Source: Artemia franciscana (Eukaryota; Arthropoda; Branchiopoda; Anostraca; Artemiidae). From it: a stretch of DNA of 64,000 bases. Positions 33,605-45,574 of the stretch are shown in pieces. The first letter of the stretch is position 1, and each line of letters opens with the position of its first letter. Made by a program: the position numbers and the translations under genes. The notes below the pieces were generated by a model. It saw nothing but the letters and a program-made list of their open reading frames with translations, did no database searches and had not been told where the DNA came from. The stretch spans positions 12,303,260 to 12,367,259 of the forward strand of contig NC_088881.1 in the NCBI RefSeq assembly GCF_032884065.1. Direction: 5' to 3'.

Positions 33605-34760
33605 TTGGATTCTAAGCCTGGACAGTGGTACATAAGGATAAAACCAATGACTGGTAAAGTGCAGACTGAATTGTATTTTGGCTATGATGAGCCGGACAAA
33701 GAAACTGCAGATTGCTTAAGCACTCACCTGGCGGTACTTGTTCAGTCACTTCCACCACTAAACTTGGAGGATTTTCCACGACTTCACCAGATCTTATTGA
33801 TTTCCCCATCGCCACCCTAAGTTCACCTCAAACTGATGAGACTGAAGAGGACCAGTATTATACCACTCGATATTCCTTTTGACCTCTTTAGGGCTTTTCC
33901 TGAATTTTTGGGTGCTCCGTTAACCTTAATATCCAACAAGATTATATGTCAGATCAGTATCCACAAAATTGGAAAAAGGGATTCATAACCCTTATCCCCA
34001 AGAAAGGAGCACCTTGTGATTCTACTGGTGTTTGGCCTATTACGATGAAATTGATTTTTAGTAAAATCTATGAAAATTTAATCGCTGAGTGGCTGAAAAC
34101 TTTTATTACTCAAGTTGAGCTCCAACAATTTGGTAATATTCCCATGAGCTCGACAATCCATTACTTAGCTAGTTTGTTTGATAAGATTTTATTTGATTGC
34201 TAGTTTGTTTGATTGTTTGATAAGATTTGTTTGATAAGTTTGATAGGCATCTAGATGTTACGAAACGCTGAGTCAACCTTATCGCTATTAACCTAAAGAA
34301 AGCATTTGATTTGATCTGCCATAGAACCCTTAACCGCAAGCTATTGATAAATTTTAATGAATTTTTAAAGAATAACTACAAAATTTCTTTCAGGTAGAAG
34401 TAAAAAAAAAACTAAGTATAAATCAGCTTATTCTGATCCCCAGCCAATCTACTGTGGAGCTCCTCAGGGAACAATTTCAGGCTCTCTGCTTTTTTTGGTT
34501 ATGTTAGACGAGTTGGCAAATGATGGGTCGGATCGCTCTAAGTTCTTTGATGATCTATCTGCACTGGAGCTAGGTGAAAAGAGTCTTACAAGTAGGGCAG
34601 AGAGAATAATGGTGAGTTTATCACGCAAAGCTAAGGAGGGTAAAATGATTGTCAGTCATGAAAAATCGCTAGTATTTTTTTTTCTGAGGGACAGTTCACC
34701 CCTTGCATTAAAGACAGTTTTAGGCATCATGGATATCCAACTCTTGGTAATATAGCTCAA
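33605..34760 (+). pseudogene. RT fragment E, left copy
   Basis: A decayed RT in at least three frames. 33946-34203 reads PQNWKKGFITLIPKKGAPCD and GVWPITMKLIFSKIYENLIA (RT motifs 1-2). About 34280-34330 reads INLKKAFDLICHRTL (motif A region, degenerate). 34440-34755 reads YCGAPQGTISGSLLFLVMLD (motif B) and FFDDLSALELGE, where the catalytic pair DD survives but the preceding Ala is Phe. It belongs to a non-LTR family different from A and D and faces A head to head. The clade is not assigned. A second copy is at 42432-43529 on the minus strand. Confidence 0.7.
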
Positions 34761-35049
34761 ACATGACCCGAAATAGGAAAAACAGACACAGGAGATGATT
34801 AAACGGGCAAACCTTGCTTGATCATCATGGTATTTGGTGCCCAAATACCTCGGAAAAGAAGAATTGCCTGGAAAAGATCCAAGTCCCTTATCGCTTTCCT
34901 TTTAAAAAAATTTTTTAGTTACAACACTTTTAACTCGCCGTGATAAATTTTAAACCCGTGATAAATTGTGTTTTAAACTTGGTGTAGGCATTTTGGAAAA
35001 TCCATGGCTTCGTGAAATCCTCCCCCCTGAGCATCTCCCTTCGCACAGG

Positions 35050-35340
35050 GTTCCCTTCAACAGGGTTCTCTGATTTTGCTAAAACTGATGGTTTGACTTT
35101 CATTAATATTGCTCGTGTTTTGGGAAATTTCTCCTCCTGTTTCGAAAATGAGGAAAATTTTCTTACGTACCCTTTGATGGGTAACATGGAACTTGATGAA
35201 TTTTATATATTTGCAATCAGCATAAAAAGCCAATTCTTTTGTTGTATCTAATTTTATCAAATTTCTGTTTTTTAGAGTTTCAGTTGCGATTGGACCGAGT
35301 CGCTCCTTACTTATAATTCTTTACTACGAACTATTTGACT
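35050..35340 (+). repeat. Family Y, 3' end (in left arm)
   Basis: Contains ACAGGGTTCTCTGATTTTGC, GATGGGTAACATGGAACTTG and GACCGAGTCGCTCCTTACTT. Its inverted partner is at 41845-42135. Confidence 0.6.
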
Positions 35341-35734
35341 TCATAAAAATAAAGTACGCTATGATCGGACGAAATCTTATACCTGATAACTGATAAAATC
35401 TCATTAAGATAAGGTATATACCTAATATACCTGATAAGTTTTATACCTGATCAAATCAATGGAGAACTAAAAAGGAAGAAGAAAACCTAAAACAGGATTG
35501 AAATTTGAGTATTATCCAGATAAAAATTGCTTAATGTGAGGCAAAAATAAAATTTTAAAATATATATCCGCAAAAGACACTGGTGATCCTATCTGAGGCA
35601 CAACAACTTCAAAGGGCGAGCCCTAAAATCAGTATGTTTACATTTTAAGACCCTTTAGTTATAAAATAATGCACATCTTATAATAACTTATAACAGATCA
35701 TGACGTCATGTCAGATGATCATATCATTAGAAAA

Positions 35735-35955
35735 AGTGAGGTATTTTTAACTTACGAACGAGTGATTGGATCCTAATAGAATTTAATATTTAGAAGGACC
35801 ACGTGTCTCAGAGCTATTATTTTAAATCCTGACCAGATCCGATGACATTGGGGGGAGTTGGAGGAGGAATCTGGAAATCTTTGAAAACACTTAGAGCGGA
35901 GAGATCCTGATGAAACTTGGTGGGAAGAATAAGCACCAGTCCTAGATACCTGCTT
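35735..35955 (-). repeat. Interspersed family Q, fragment
   Basis: ACTTACGAACGAGTGATTGG, GTGTCTCAGAGC, GACATTGGGGGGAGTTGG and GATGAAACTTGGTGGGAAG, the reverse complement of the Q module. Confidence 0.7.
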
Positions 35956-35969
35956 GACATGAAAGGAGT

Positions 35970-36900
35970 AGATAAAAGACACTAAGTAAACAAAAAAAGA
36001 TGATTTGTCTGATGAGCCGAAGCCAACGAATGAAATGGGTACAAGACCTTGTGAACGGCTTGAGATAAATGAAATAACTAGAGATTGAATATTATCATTC
36101 CAAAGCCATTCATTAAGTTGACTAAGCCGTGATACATTAAGAAATAAAAAGAGAGCATTTACTTCTGAGAAACTTTGAAGTCACATAAAAAAACTATAGC
36201 CATGATTTTAATAGTTGCAGCGGTAGCTGCAACCTTGTAAAGGCCAAAACACTGCACATAATAGCCCAAAATTTGAAACGCATTGTTGATAAAACATCTC
36301 GAAAGAATATTATTGATAACGGAATCGTGCTCATCTCGGAATATTAGACCATGAGATGGCAGATAAAGGGGCTAATTATGCAAGAGAAACAATCTACTAC
36401 AGAGAGATTTGAACTCGATCCTTAAGATTCAAAGGAGATTGTCAAATCCGTTCAGCTATGGTAGCTAACTATTAGACTGAATTATGAATTTTGATGTTAT
36501 CATAAACAAAGGCTGCCAATGCACGAAAGTGATTGTATTTAAGACCAAGTTAACTTTAAGGCTTTCAAGGAAGAAGATGAAATAGGATTTCAATACCGAG
36601 ATATGGGCAATTAAAGAAGTAGGTAAAAGACATGAAGTAAAAAAATAAAGAGGATTTATCTGACGGTCCAAAGCCGAAAAAGGAAATAGGATCAAGACCT
36701 TTTGAACGGCTAGAGATAAATGAAATGACTAGAGATTGAATATTATCATTCCATTAAGTTGACTAAGGCTTGATATATAAAGAAATAAAAAGAGAACATT
36801 TGCTTCTGAGAAATTTTGAAGTCATATAGAAAAACTATAGTTCTGATTTTAACAGTTGCAGCGGTAGCTGCAAACCACTGTATAACCCAAAACTGCCCAT
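35970..36900 (-). repeat. Interspersed family X, two overlapping pieces
   Basis: Two successive, partly duplicated X segments (each with AATAACTAGAGATTG or AATGACTAGAGATTG, AAAGAGAACATTTGC and GCGGTAGCTGCAA), including a tRNA-like block near 36400-36470. Orientation is the same as copy 1 at 3.5 kb and opposite to the tandem array at 51-56 kb. Confidence 0.6.
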
Positions 36901-37239
36901 AATAACGGGGCATGTTATCTCAGCAAAGACTCCATTGAGAAACCTTGCAGTCCCCTGACTTGAACAACAAGGAAAATCACACTTTCGCATGGGTCGAAAT
37001 CGAATCGCACTGCGAACATCATAGAGGCTCATAAAGAGGAACTGGAACATCACAGAGACATGTTTAAAGGCTCATTATGAAAACAAATATCTATACCTGC
37101 TTGCATGTGTAATTAAAAAAAAAACTTAGAGTTAAGATGAAATACGTTTTTTTGACAAATAAAATACATCTTCATTTACAAGCTGATAAATAACGTCATA
37201 AACGTAGGCTACAATCAAACAATTTTTGGTAATAAACCG

Positions 37240-37860
37240 TTATTAAGGAGCGAAACGGCTCAATGGTAACCGAAACTCTAAAAAGCAGAATTTTGATATC
37301 AATGAGTATAACAAAGAATTGGCTTTTGATGCTGCTCCAAATATATAACATCCATTAAGCTTTGTGTTACCCATGAAAGTCTACGAACCTGAGAAAATCT
37401 GGCTTATTTTCGAAAAAGAAGGGATAACCTATATAAGTCATAGAATTTTCATGAAAATTACACAACCAGAATTCAGCGAATCAAAGAACCATACTGTAGC
37501 AGTTTCAAGCTTATATAAGCAAAAATATGGAATTTTGTATTTTTTGCCAAAAGAAAGATCAAGGAAGCTAAATTTTTTCCAGGAATGATCGTATTGAACC
37601 AATGGTCCTTGAACACCAGGAGAGGGCCTAATTGAACGCAAATTACAAGTTCTAGTGCCCTTTATAGTGACCTAGAAATTGGAGGGAAAATAGCCCACTT
37701 CCGCGCCCCTTTCCCAAAATTTCGGGAGATGTTGATCCAAATTTAGACATAGCCCTTTCGTTCAGCATAGTTGAAAGGTAACAAAACTATACCGTTTGAG
37801 ATAACATGCCCCTTCCCATAGCCTCAGGAGATATGTCTTTAAGCTCCAAAATTTGTCTTA
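37240..37860 (-). repeat. Interspersed family Y, copy
   Basis: TTAAGGAGCGAAACGGCTCA, GTTACCCATGAAAGTCTACG, GAACCAATGGTCCTTGAACA and GACATAGCCCTTTCG. Reverse complement of 50.7-51.3 kb. Confidence 0.65.
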
Positions 37861-38519
37861 AATATAATTTTTCTTAGAAACTGGAGATCAGACACTTGTT
37901 AATACAGTAATTTAGCCAGCTACACTGATTAAACTAATATTGATTTATTATTACACTGAAAAATGCCAAGAAACTTTAAAAGTTAGATGGCATTGGTGTA
38001 TTTCTTTTTTGTAGACATGCCAAGAAACCAAGATATTTTAAAAGTTAGATGGTATTGCAAAAGGAACGCGAAAACAAATGCTCTCTGACTCTGAAGTTTG
38101 CTACAGATAATATGTAGATGTTCAGAGGGCTTTAAGTTACACTGTACAAAGTTAAGAAAAGTTGGAAAATAAGATTCAGTTTTGTTTTTATTCTCAAGAT
38201 TAAAAACAAAGGAAATAAAATGGCAAACTAAACTAGTTCATTTTAATAGAAAACAAGCAGCATACCTTGATATTTCTTTGGCGCTAGTGGTCGACTTGTT
38301 TGTCTCTTTTACTAAGGTCTTGCAGGACGCTAATTTTGTTTCAAGAGCCTAAAAATAATTCCTTACTTAAAAAATAATTATATAATAAAAAATTAAGTTT
38401 TATAAAGTAAAACCTCAATTCCAAACTTAGCTATGCACAGTCAGCAATCAAACAAGCGAAAATATTAACACCATCTTTTAAATAAAACTGCAAATAGTAC
38501 ACAAAAAGAGGAATACGGC
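37861..38519. other. Unassigned AT-rich sequence
   Basis: One short local duplication (ATGCCAAGAAAC and TTTAAAAGTTAGATGG repeated at about 37962-38052). No gene seen. Confidence 0.4.
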
Positions 38520-38790
38520 ATCAGACTTTACTGTCCCTACCGGCGGTGCTGATTTCCGTTTCTTGGCCCTTCAGCCACGAAGTGCAATAGGGGGTTGGGG
38601 CCAACCATCCTGTGCTTTCGCACACCCTTCCTGTTTACCTTCCCCATATTTCTCCAGGTACCAATTTAGAGCAGGATCGACTCCGGCTGAGCTTACAGAA
38701 TCACGCCATTGACCCTGTCCCAAACTAAATAACTGGGCACACTAGGATTCGAATCCTCACCCTCTGAGACAAAGGATCCCAATCCAGCGC
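38520..38790 (-). repeat. tRNA-like SINE fragment
   Basis: On the minus strand: TGCGCTGGATTGGGATCC (anticodon-arm-like), then GAGGATTCGAATCCTAG, a good Pol III B box, then a conserved-looking C+G-rich body (CTCCGGCTGAGC and ACCGGCGGTG on the plus strand). The base composition is clearly richer in G+C than the flanks. The A box and tail are not clear, so this may be truncated. Confidence 0.5.
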
Positions 38791-39109
38791 ACATTTAATA
38801 TGCAAAATGCAAGTGAATGTCACTGAGGAGGGAGACAAGGAGGTAACGAATGAAATCAACAATATCTGGCTCAGCTGCCCGAATCAAAACAGATGATATC
38901 AATTATTCATGGTCAGGTCGCACCGTAGCAAGGTGCTGTGTTTTAGCCATTTTGTGCCAAACTGTACGTAAAAATTAAAGTAAAAAACTCTTGTTAAAAG
39001 TCTGTCTTCAAGTTTATAGCTTTTTGGCAAGGTGGCAAGGTGCCATTTATACATACCTTCTTAAACCACGGACAATTCTCATCAAAAATCCTTAAAAGCC
39101 AAACTTAAG
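38791..39109. other. Unassigned sequence
   Basis: No gene or repeat recognised. Confidence 0.35.
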
Positions 39110-39445
39110 ATGGCGGAAACAATTTTTTTTATTACACTAATAGTTCTTTGGGCGTTATTCGAACATGTATATCCCAATATCATCAGATATAAAGTTTTGA
39201 ATAAAAAAAAATTCCTTGAAAATTTTCATTTCGGGGCTTTGTCAAAAAAGATCGATATTTTTTTTCACAAACTTCAAACTGCCTTTATTTATCGTCAGAA
39301 TAGACTTCTAAGCTGCTCGGTCTTGAAAGCAACGTCTCGGATAAAAAAATTTAATAATGAAAAGAAAAATGTAAAATTGCCCCATCCCCTAAGGCATTCA
39401 AACTTAGCAGATAGACAATTCACCCAGTCAAACTTAATGTATTAA
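39110..39445 (+). CDS. Hypothetical 111-aa ORF (doubtful)
   Basis: Starts MAETIFFITLIVLWALFEHV with an initiation context AAGATGG that is good for a eukaryotic start. Residues 4-20 could be a signal anchor. The remainder is Lys/Phe-rich without a motif. Not recognised; the AT-rich setting makes a chance frame quite possible. A first exon of a host gene cannot be excluded. Confidence 0.15.
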   Translation: MAETIFFITLIVLWALFEHVYPNIIRYKVLNKKKFLENFHFGALSKKIDIFFHKLQTAFIYRQNRLLSCSVLKATSRIKKFNNEKKNVKLPHPLRHSNLADRQFTQSNLMY

Positions 39446-39894
39446 TTCATACATTAATTATGTAATTAATTATCATTATCATTAATTATAATATTATCGG
39501 TACTTGTCGGTTATTCGAAACACAGCCAAGATGTGAAGTTAGGTTAACCCAACTGAAATAAGAAAAAACAAAACATGATGATAAAATAATTCTTTAGAAA
39601 CAAAATTGTGGAACTCTAGCCCAACCTATCCCAACTATACCTAACGTAACCTAGCCCCCCCCCTCTAATGTGCAAATAAATAGCCCAAGCTATACAAGTC
39701 CAATGCATTGTATCATCCGCCACTTGTTACAGTAGCCATGAAACCGATTTTCTGAGATTAAACCTAAACGCAATTCTTGAATGTGTTTCTAATAACCGAT
39801 AAGTTCTATCTTTTCTTTTAATATAAAAATTACTATCTTTTCATGAAATTATTTCTTTCAATCAAAATCATGAAGTATATATAGTGGTATATTG

Positions 39895-40250
39895 CCACTG
39901 GTTCAAGTACTTATACCGACTCTTCATTTATCAATGGTGAAATTTCTTAGAAACTTGCTTTGGCATTAGTAAAAAGTGCCAGTGCCATAGGATCATGAAA
40001 AAGTTCACCACACGAATTTGAAATGTTCCAAGATTTCCAAGCGATTCCAAGGTTTCCCGGTTCCCCCTCCAGCTCCACCCAATATAACCGGATACGGTTG
40101 GGATTTAAAGTAAGAGCTCTGAGACACGAGGTCCTTAATTATCAATTTTTATTAGGATCCGACCATCCGTTCCTAAGTTGCAAATACCTCATTTTTTCAC
40201 CCCCTAAAGTCCTCCAGATGGTCGAGTCGAAGAAAAGACTATTATCAAGT
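39895..40250 (+). repeat. Interspersed family Q, 5' part (interrupted by gypsy LTR)
   Basis: TTCAAGTACTTATACCGACTCTTCATTTATCA aligns with 7272 onward; the copy runs through CAGATGGTCGAGTCGAAG and TATTATCAAG, then ends at the LTR. In the 7.3-kb copy the next bases are CAATTTGTGCAG. Confidence 0.75.
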
Positions 40251-40421
40251 GCAATATCTTTGGTTTAGTTTAATGGTTTAATGGAAACCCAAGCAAGCAC
40301 CTACAACAAAAAAACATATATGAGCAAGCAAATAATTATAAGCACGGGCATGCACGTTGATAAGCAGAGCTTCAAGCACGGCAAGTCAATATTCTGCATC
40401 CTCCTTCTTTTGTTGATAACA
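40251..40421 (-). repeat. Gypsy 3' LTR (minus strand), 171 bp
   Basis: On the minus strand it begins TGTTATCAACA (40421) right after the pol stop codon and ends GATATTGCA (40251), giving TG...CA ends. The body (TATTGACTTGCCGTGCTTGA, CGTGCATGCCCGTG, AGGTGCTTGCTTGG, CCATTAAACCATTAAACT) matches the LTR at 62690-62839. Confidence 0.8.
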
Positions 40422-40423
40422 TC

Positions 40424-41668
40424 AAAGGTTGAGCCTGGTGGGTGGCTTTGTAATTCGCCCAGAACGCGTGGTGCCACGTAGCGGCTGTCTTGGTCGTTTG
40501 GTTAGGTGCGAAGGGGATCGTGAAGGAGACTCTGCAGTGGCAGCATCTGCTAGTGGGGTAGCAAATTTTTCGGCAGGTGTAGTTGTAGCACGAGGTGGCA
40601 TTGGGAAATTTGTTGGACTTGACGGGACGCTATGTAGATGTTCAATTCCTATTTGGGCTCCAGGAGATACATGGGGTTGATCTCCAGGTATACTGGGTTC
40701 CAGGACATTGCTTCAAAATGCGGCTTGGTGTAAATACTTTGGTTTCTCTCTCTGATCTGTCACCTGTTCCGTCTGTAGAACTTTCCATTCTCTGTTTGAA
40801 GAATGTAGGATCGTGGCGCATATTCGTATTTTTCCAGTATCAGTGCTTTCTGCCACCTAGCATTATGGTCGAGCTTCACCCACACAGTCTGAACCTTGAG
40901 CAGTGGTTTTAGGTCCTTTGAGTGTCTATTATACGACTTCGTTTGTAGTTTCTGTTGTCTTTCTCTGGCTTGTTGGAAAGATGAGGGTGGGATGACCTTG
41001 GAATTTAAGTGTCTGGGAAGAACGGGTAAGACGGATCTGAGTTGTCGGCTCATCAGCAACTGTGCTGGTGAGGCTAGCCCATCGACTGGTGTATTACGGT
41101 ACTCCAGCAGGGCTAAGTACGGATCGGACTGGTGTTCTACAGCTTTGGACATGATCCTTTTTGCCGTCTGTACCGTTTTTTCGATAAATCCATTTGACTG
41201 TGGATAGCTTGGGCTTGAAGTTTTGTGGGCCATGCTCCGTGTGTCTACGGAATCTCTGAATTCCTTTGACGAGAACTGAGTCCCGTTGTCTGACGTCAGT
41301 GTTTTCGGGATTCCGTGTCTGGTGAAGTGGGCTTTAAGTTTGGTGATCACTTGCTGTGATGTGCTAGTTGTTAGCTTATCGACTTCTTTGAACCTGCTGT
41401 AATAGTCAGTAGTGACTAAATACTGAACTCCCATGAATTCGAAGATATCCGTTCCAACATGTTCATATGGATGTGTGAGGATTTGAGATGTCATCATACT
41501 CTCTTTGCCTTGGTTTTGTGCCATAGAACAACAAGTACTGAAGCTGCCAATCATGTTCTCAATATCTTTTGTAATGTTTGGCCAGAACACTACCATCCTG
41601 GCTCGTTCTTTGGTTTTGACCATTCCTAGATGGGAAGCATGTAGTTGGTTTAAAATGTCATTCTGCAA
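40424..41668 (-). pseudogene. Ty3/gypsy integrase and pol C-terminus
   Basis: The 302-codon frame (41668-40760) starts within the HHCC zinc domain (LHASHLGMVKTKERARMVVF, then STCCSMAQNQ, where one Cys is displaced). The DDE core follows: YEHVGTDIFEFMG (Asp), TSDNGTQFSSKEF (Asp), PQSNGFIEKTVQTAKRI (Glu). After GRWQKA-like WVKLDHNARWQKALI it reaches a stop at 40760, but the same frame continues to 40424 and ends RSGRITKPPTRLNL just before the LTR, which is the usual gypsy pol C-terminus. RT and RNase H are absent: the copy is cut at about 41757 by the inverted-duplication boundary. Function would be integration of the element cDNA. Confidence 0.87.
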
Positions 41669-42431
41669 TGTTTCTAAGATTATGATTCAGTCGCCCTTCA
41701 GAATCACGCCATCCATGTATGTTAGTTCATCTCTGTATATATAAGATATCTCATAAGATAAGATAAGATATACCTTATCTTAATGAGATTTTATCAGTTA
41801 TCAGGTATAAGATTTCGTCCGATCATAGCGTACTTTATTTTTATGAAGTCAAATAGTTCGTAGTAAAGAATTATAAGTAAGGAGCGACTCGGTCCAATCG
41901 CAACTGAAACTCTAAAAAACAGAAATTTGATAAAATTAGATACAACAAAAGAATTGACTTTTTTTGCTGATTGCAAATATATAAAATTCATCAAGTTCCA
42001 TGTTACCCATCAAAGGGTACGTAAGAAAATTTTCCTCATTTTCGAAACAGGAGGAGAAATTTCCCAAAACACGAGCAATATTAATGAAAGTCAAACCATC
42101 AGTTTTAGCAAAATCAGAGAGCCCTGTTGAAGGGAACCCTGTGCGAAGGGAGATGCTCAGGGGGGAGGATTTCACGAAGCCATGGATTTTCCAAAATGCC
42201 TACACCAAGTTTAAAACACAATTTATCACGGGTTTAAAATTTATCACGGCGAGTTAAAAGTGTTGTAACTAAAAAATTTTTTTAAAAGGAAAGCGATAAG
42301 GGACTTGGATCTTTTCCAGGCAATTCTTCTTTTCCGAGGTATTTGGGCACCAAATACCATGATGATCAAGCAAGGTTTGCCCGTTTAATCATCTCCTGTG
42401 TCTGTTTTTCCTATTTCGGGTCATGTTTGAG

Positions 42432-43529
42432 CTATATTACCAAGAGTTGGATATCCATGATGCCTAAAACTGTCTTTAATGCAAGGGGTGAACTGTCCCT
42501 CAGAAAAAAAAATACTAGCGATTTTTCATGACTGACAATCATTTTACCCTCCTTAGCTTTGCGTGATAAACTCACCATTATTCTCTTTGCCCTACTTGTA
42601 AGACTCTTTTCACCTAGCTCCAGTGCAGATAGATCATCAAAGAACTTAGAGCGATCCGACCCATCATTTGCCAACTCGTCTAACATAACCAAAAAAAGCA
42701 GAGAGCCTGAAATTGTTCCCTGAGGAGCTCCACAGTAGATTGGCTGGGGATCAGAATAAGCTGATTTATACTTAGTTTATTTTTTACTTCTACCTGAAAG
42801 AAATTTTGTAGTTATTCTTTAAAAATTCATTAAGATTTATCAATAGCTTGCGGTTAAGGGTTCTATGGCAGATCAAATCAAATGCTTTCTTTAGGTTAAT
42901 AGCGATAAGGTTGACTCAGCGTTTCGTAACATCTAGATGCCTTAAAATCTTATCAAACAAACTAGCTAAGTAATGGATTGTCGAGCTCATGGGAATATTA
43001 CCAAATTGTTGGAGCTCAACTTGAGTAATAAAAGTTTTCAGTCACTCAGCGATTAAATTTTCATAGATTTTACTAAAAATCAATTTCATCATAATAGGCC
43101 AAACACCAGTAGAATCACAAAGTGCTCCTTTCTTGGGGATAAGGGTTATGAATCCCTTTTTCCAATTTTGTGGATACTGATCTGATATATAATCTTGTTG
43201 GATATTAAGGTTAACGGAGCACCCGAAAATTCAGGAAAAGCCCTAAAGAGGTCAAAAGGAATATCGAGTGGTATAATACTGGTCCTCTTCAGTCTCATCA
43301 GTTTGAGGTGAACTTAGGGTGGCGATGGGGAAATCAATAAGATCTGGTGAAGTCGTGGAAAATCCTCCAAGTTTAGTGGTGGAAGTGACTGAACAAGTAC
43401 CGCCAGGTGAGTCCTTAAGCAATCTGCAGTTTCTTTGTCCGGCTCATCATAGCCAAAATACAATTGAGTCTGCACTTTACCAGTCATTGGTTTTATCCTT
43501 ATGTACCACTGTCCAGGCTTAGAATCCAA
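42432..43529 (-). pseudogene. RT fragment E, right copy
   Basis: The inverted counterpart of 33605-34760, nearly identical. The 42432-42692 frame again has FFDDLSALELGE; 43314-43529 matches the 33605-33820 frame. The motif 1-2 frame that is open in the left arm is closed here (TATAATC in place of the left arm's ATG), so the lesions are not all identical. Confidence 0.7.
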
Positions 43530-44335
43530 AAAATTAGATACTTACTTTTGGTGGTACAGCGCCGATGCCTAGCTGGTCATTCCTCAGTTTTTATTCTACA
43601 GGGTAGAAGCTTCTTTGTGTAGTTTTTTTTCCTGAAAAGTAGTCTCATTATCCTCCTTAGTGCTTTTGATTTGCTGAAAAAAGTTTGTAAATTTTTTCTG
43701 GAAAATATAAATAGTAATAACCGAGAAGTTTTTTCGTAAAAAGTAGCGGCCATTTCATCAGCATTAGCCGCAGAAATTAAGCCGTTCCATTTTTCAGCCG
43801 TGAGTCAATTGCCAAAACCAAACAATCCCGTTTTTTATCGGCCGACTTGTAGTTGTTTCTGTAGTGCATGTAGGCTGAAATTTGCTTGCGGGGTGTAATT
43901 CAAGGGTGAAGTGGTAGCTTCTTCTTATCGCAAGACCTGGGGAGGGTTTTCTATAGAACTAAGACATGTTAGTAGCAATGCAGGCCTGAGCCGTATCACC
44001 TTTTGTTATTTGGCAATTAAAGAACTGTTTTAAACCAAATCTTGCTTTCAAATTTGTTTTCAGTTCGCATTCAGCAGTCAATGGATAAACTTGTCTGACT
44101 GTTTTTGCCCGGATACAACGGTTGCTATGCCATGTTGTAGACTTATGTGAATAATAGTGTGATAATTGCTTAAATTAATTGTTACAATATAATCTTGGAT
44201 ATAAAGGAGTGAGTTCTACGTTCGAGCTAGTTCCTGAGGAATCCTGATGTGGTGTTAGCCGTGCCCTTTTAACGGTTTATGCAAATTGCACGCTGTAAAC
44301 TAGCGTGGGTAAAAAATAAGTTTTTGTAAAGGTAG

Positions 44336-45199
44336 GTGACATATTATTTTGATAAAGTCAGGATGGGAAAGAAAGCCAGACCCAAACGCAACCGGACAGA
44401 AGCTGAGCTATCGGATCCGGTTATCAATTCTACTAGTAATTCGGATACGAGTGTTAATGCGGACTGCCAGAAAACAAATGCAGAGAATATCATTAAAATT
44501 TTGGAAATGGTCCAATCTATAAATCTGAACATGGAAACCCTAAAGCAGAGTGTATTTGAAATTCAGAACGATTTGGGTACAGTTAAAAGATGTGTTATGG
44601 GGCTTGAAAATAAAAGTAATGCAACGGACAATGAAATTGCAACAGTGAAGTCGGAATTTCTAACTCTACAAAGTATTGTAAAAGCCCAGTGACAGCTGAT
44701 TAAGAAATGCAATGAGGAAATGAATGTGGTTGTGTTCCAGTTTCTTGTTGATGAAAATCGGGACAAGTTGCATAATTTGTTGTTTTGGGGCCTTAATGAT
44801 GTACCCTTGAATGAGGCTGCATCTCGGGTTTCTGAGGTGATTGTAGCTGGTTTGTCACTCCCACCTGACAAGTTGCCACCATTCACTGTGGTTCACTGTT
44901 CCAAGAATTTTGTTAAAATTAGGGTGGACAGTGTCCAGGCACGTTTTTTGATTCTAAGTAATGCGAAAAAATTAAAAGGGAAAGAGTTCGGTGTTTATAA
45001 GTCTGCTTTTATTAGTGATGATGTCTCACCGCGTGTGCGGGTTTTGTGGAAAGAATTACTTGGGTTACGTAAGCGTTTGGCGGATAAAGGTGTGGAATGC
45101 TGGGTACCTCCTACCCTACCACCCAGCATCTCTGTTAAAAAGGACAACCGTGTTATTAAAGTGCCTTGGTACAATGCTAAGAGTTTGTTGGATTCTTAA
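44336..45199 (+). pseudogene. Element A ORF1, right copy
   Basis: Same organisation as the left copy: 44336-44692 basic/coiled-coil part, TGA, then 44720-45199 RNA-binding-like part. Differences from the left copy include MGTL to METL, SRIM to RCVM and LVDENRD preceded by QF rather than QS. The shared TGA after KAQ indicates a common dead ancestor. Confidence 0.75.
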
Positions 45200-45574
45200 T
45201 TTTTTTAATTTTTCTTTTTTGCAGTTGTTAGAATTAGTGAGTGTTTATTTGTTATTGAAAAGAATAATTAAAAAAAATAATAACAAAATTTAATAAAAAA
45301 AATAAAACTTACTATTTTGTCGCAATAATTATGGCTGTGTGATTGTAGGAATTAGTAGCCGTTGTATTTGGTAACTTGTACATGGATTCGTTACGGGTTA
45401 ACGAAATACGGCCTGTTTCTTTTCGTGTTTGTTTTTTTCTAAAATGGAAAGTGCCATTCTTTTGTTGTTTCTTATATTCTATTTTGTTCTTGTTTAGTTC
45501 TTTTTCTTTTCTTTTTTGTTTTGTTGCGGAGATGAGGCCAAATTACTTTGTTGTAAAACTGTATAAATAGGGTT

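Larger units (their letters stand above)
29566..35418 (+). repeat. Left arm of large inverted duplication (5.85 kb)
   Basis: Near-identical to the reverse complement of 41769-47565. The outer edge is at AATAATATTCGATGG (29566), where element A continues leftward but the right copy switches to element B. The inner edge is at about 35418 (AAGGTATA). It contains most of element A (minus), RT fragment E (plus) and the end of a Y repeat. Small differences include extra TTTGATAAG-type duplications at about 34190-34245 in this arm. Confidence 0.92.
35419..41768. other. Spacer of the inverted duplication
   Basis: 6.35 kb of unique-to-the-spacer sequence between the arms: Q (35735-35955), X (35970-36900), Y (37240-37860), unassigned sequence, a tRNA-like SINE piece, Q (39895-40250) and a gypsy 3' half (40251-41757). 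The two arms are therefore not an immediate palindrome. Confidence 0.8.

Noticed and set aside
33612-33815. Minus-strand frame opposite RT fragment E
   Set aside because: It is antisense to a degenerate RT and has no motif.
39110-39445. Host gene first exon
   Set aside because: Kept only as a doubtful ORF: good start context, but no motif, no visible downstream exon and a low-complexity tail.
40760-41668. Considered whether the integrase comes from a vertebrate-type retrovirus
   Set aside because: LTR size, primer site, gag zinc knuckles and the pol C-terminus fit an invertebrate Ty3/gypsy element, and no env is seen.
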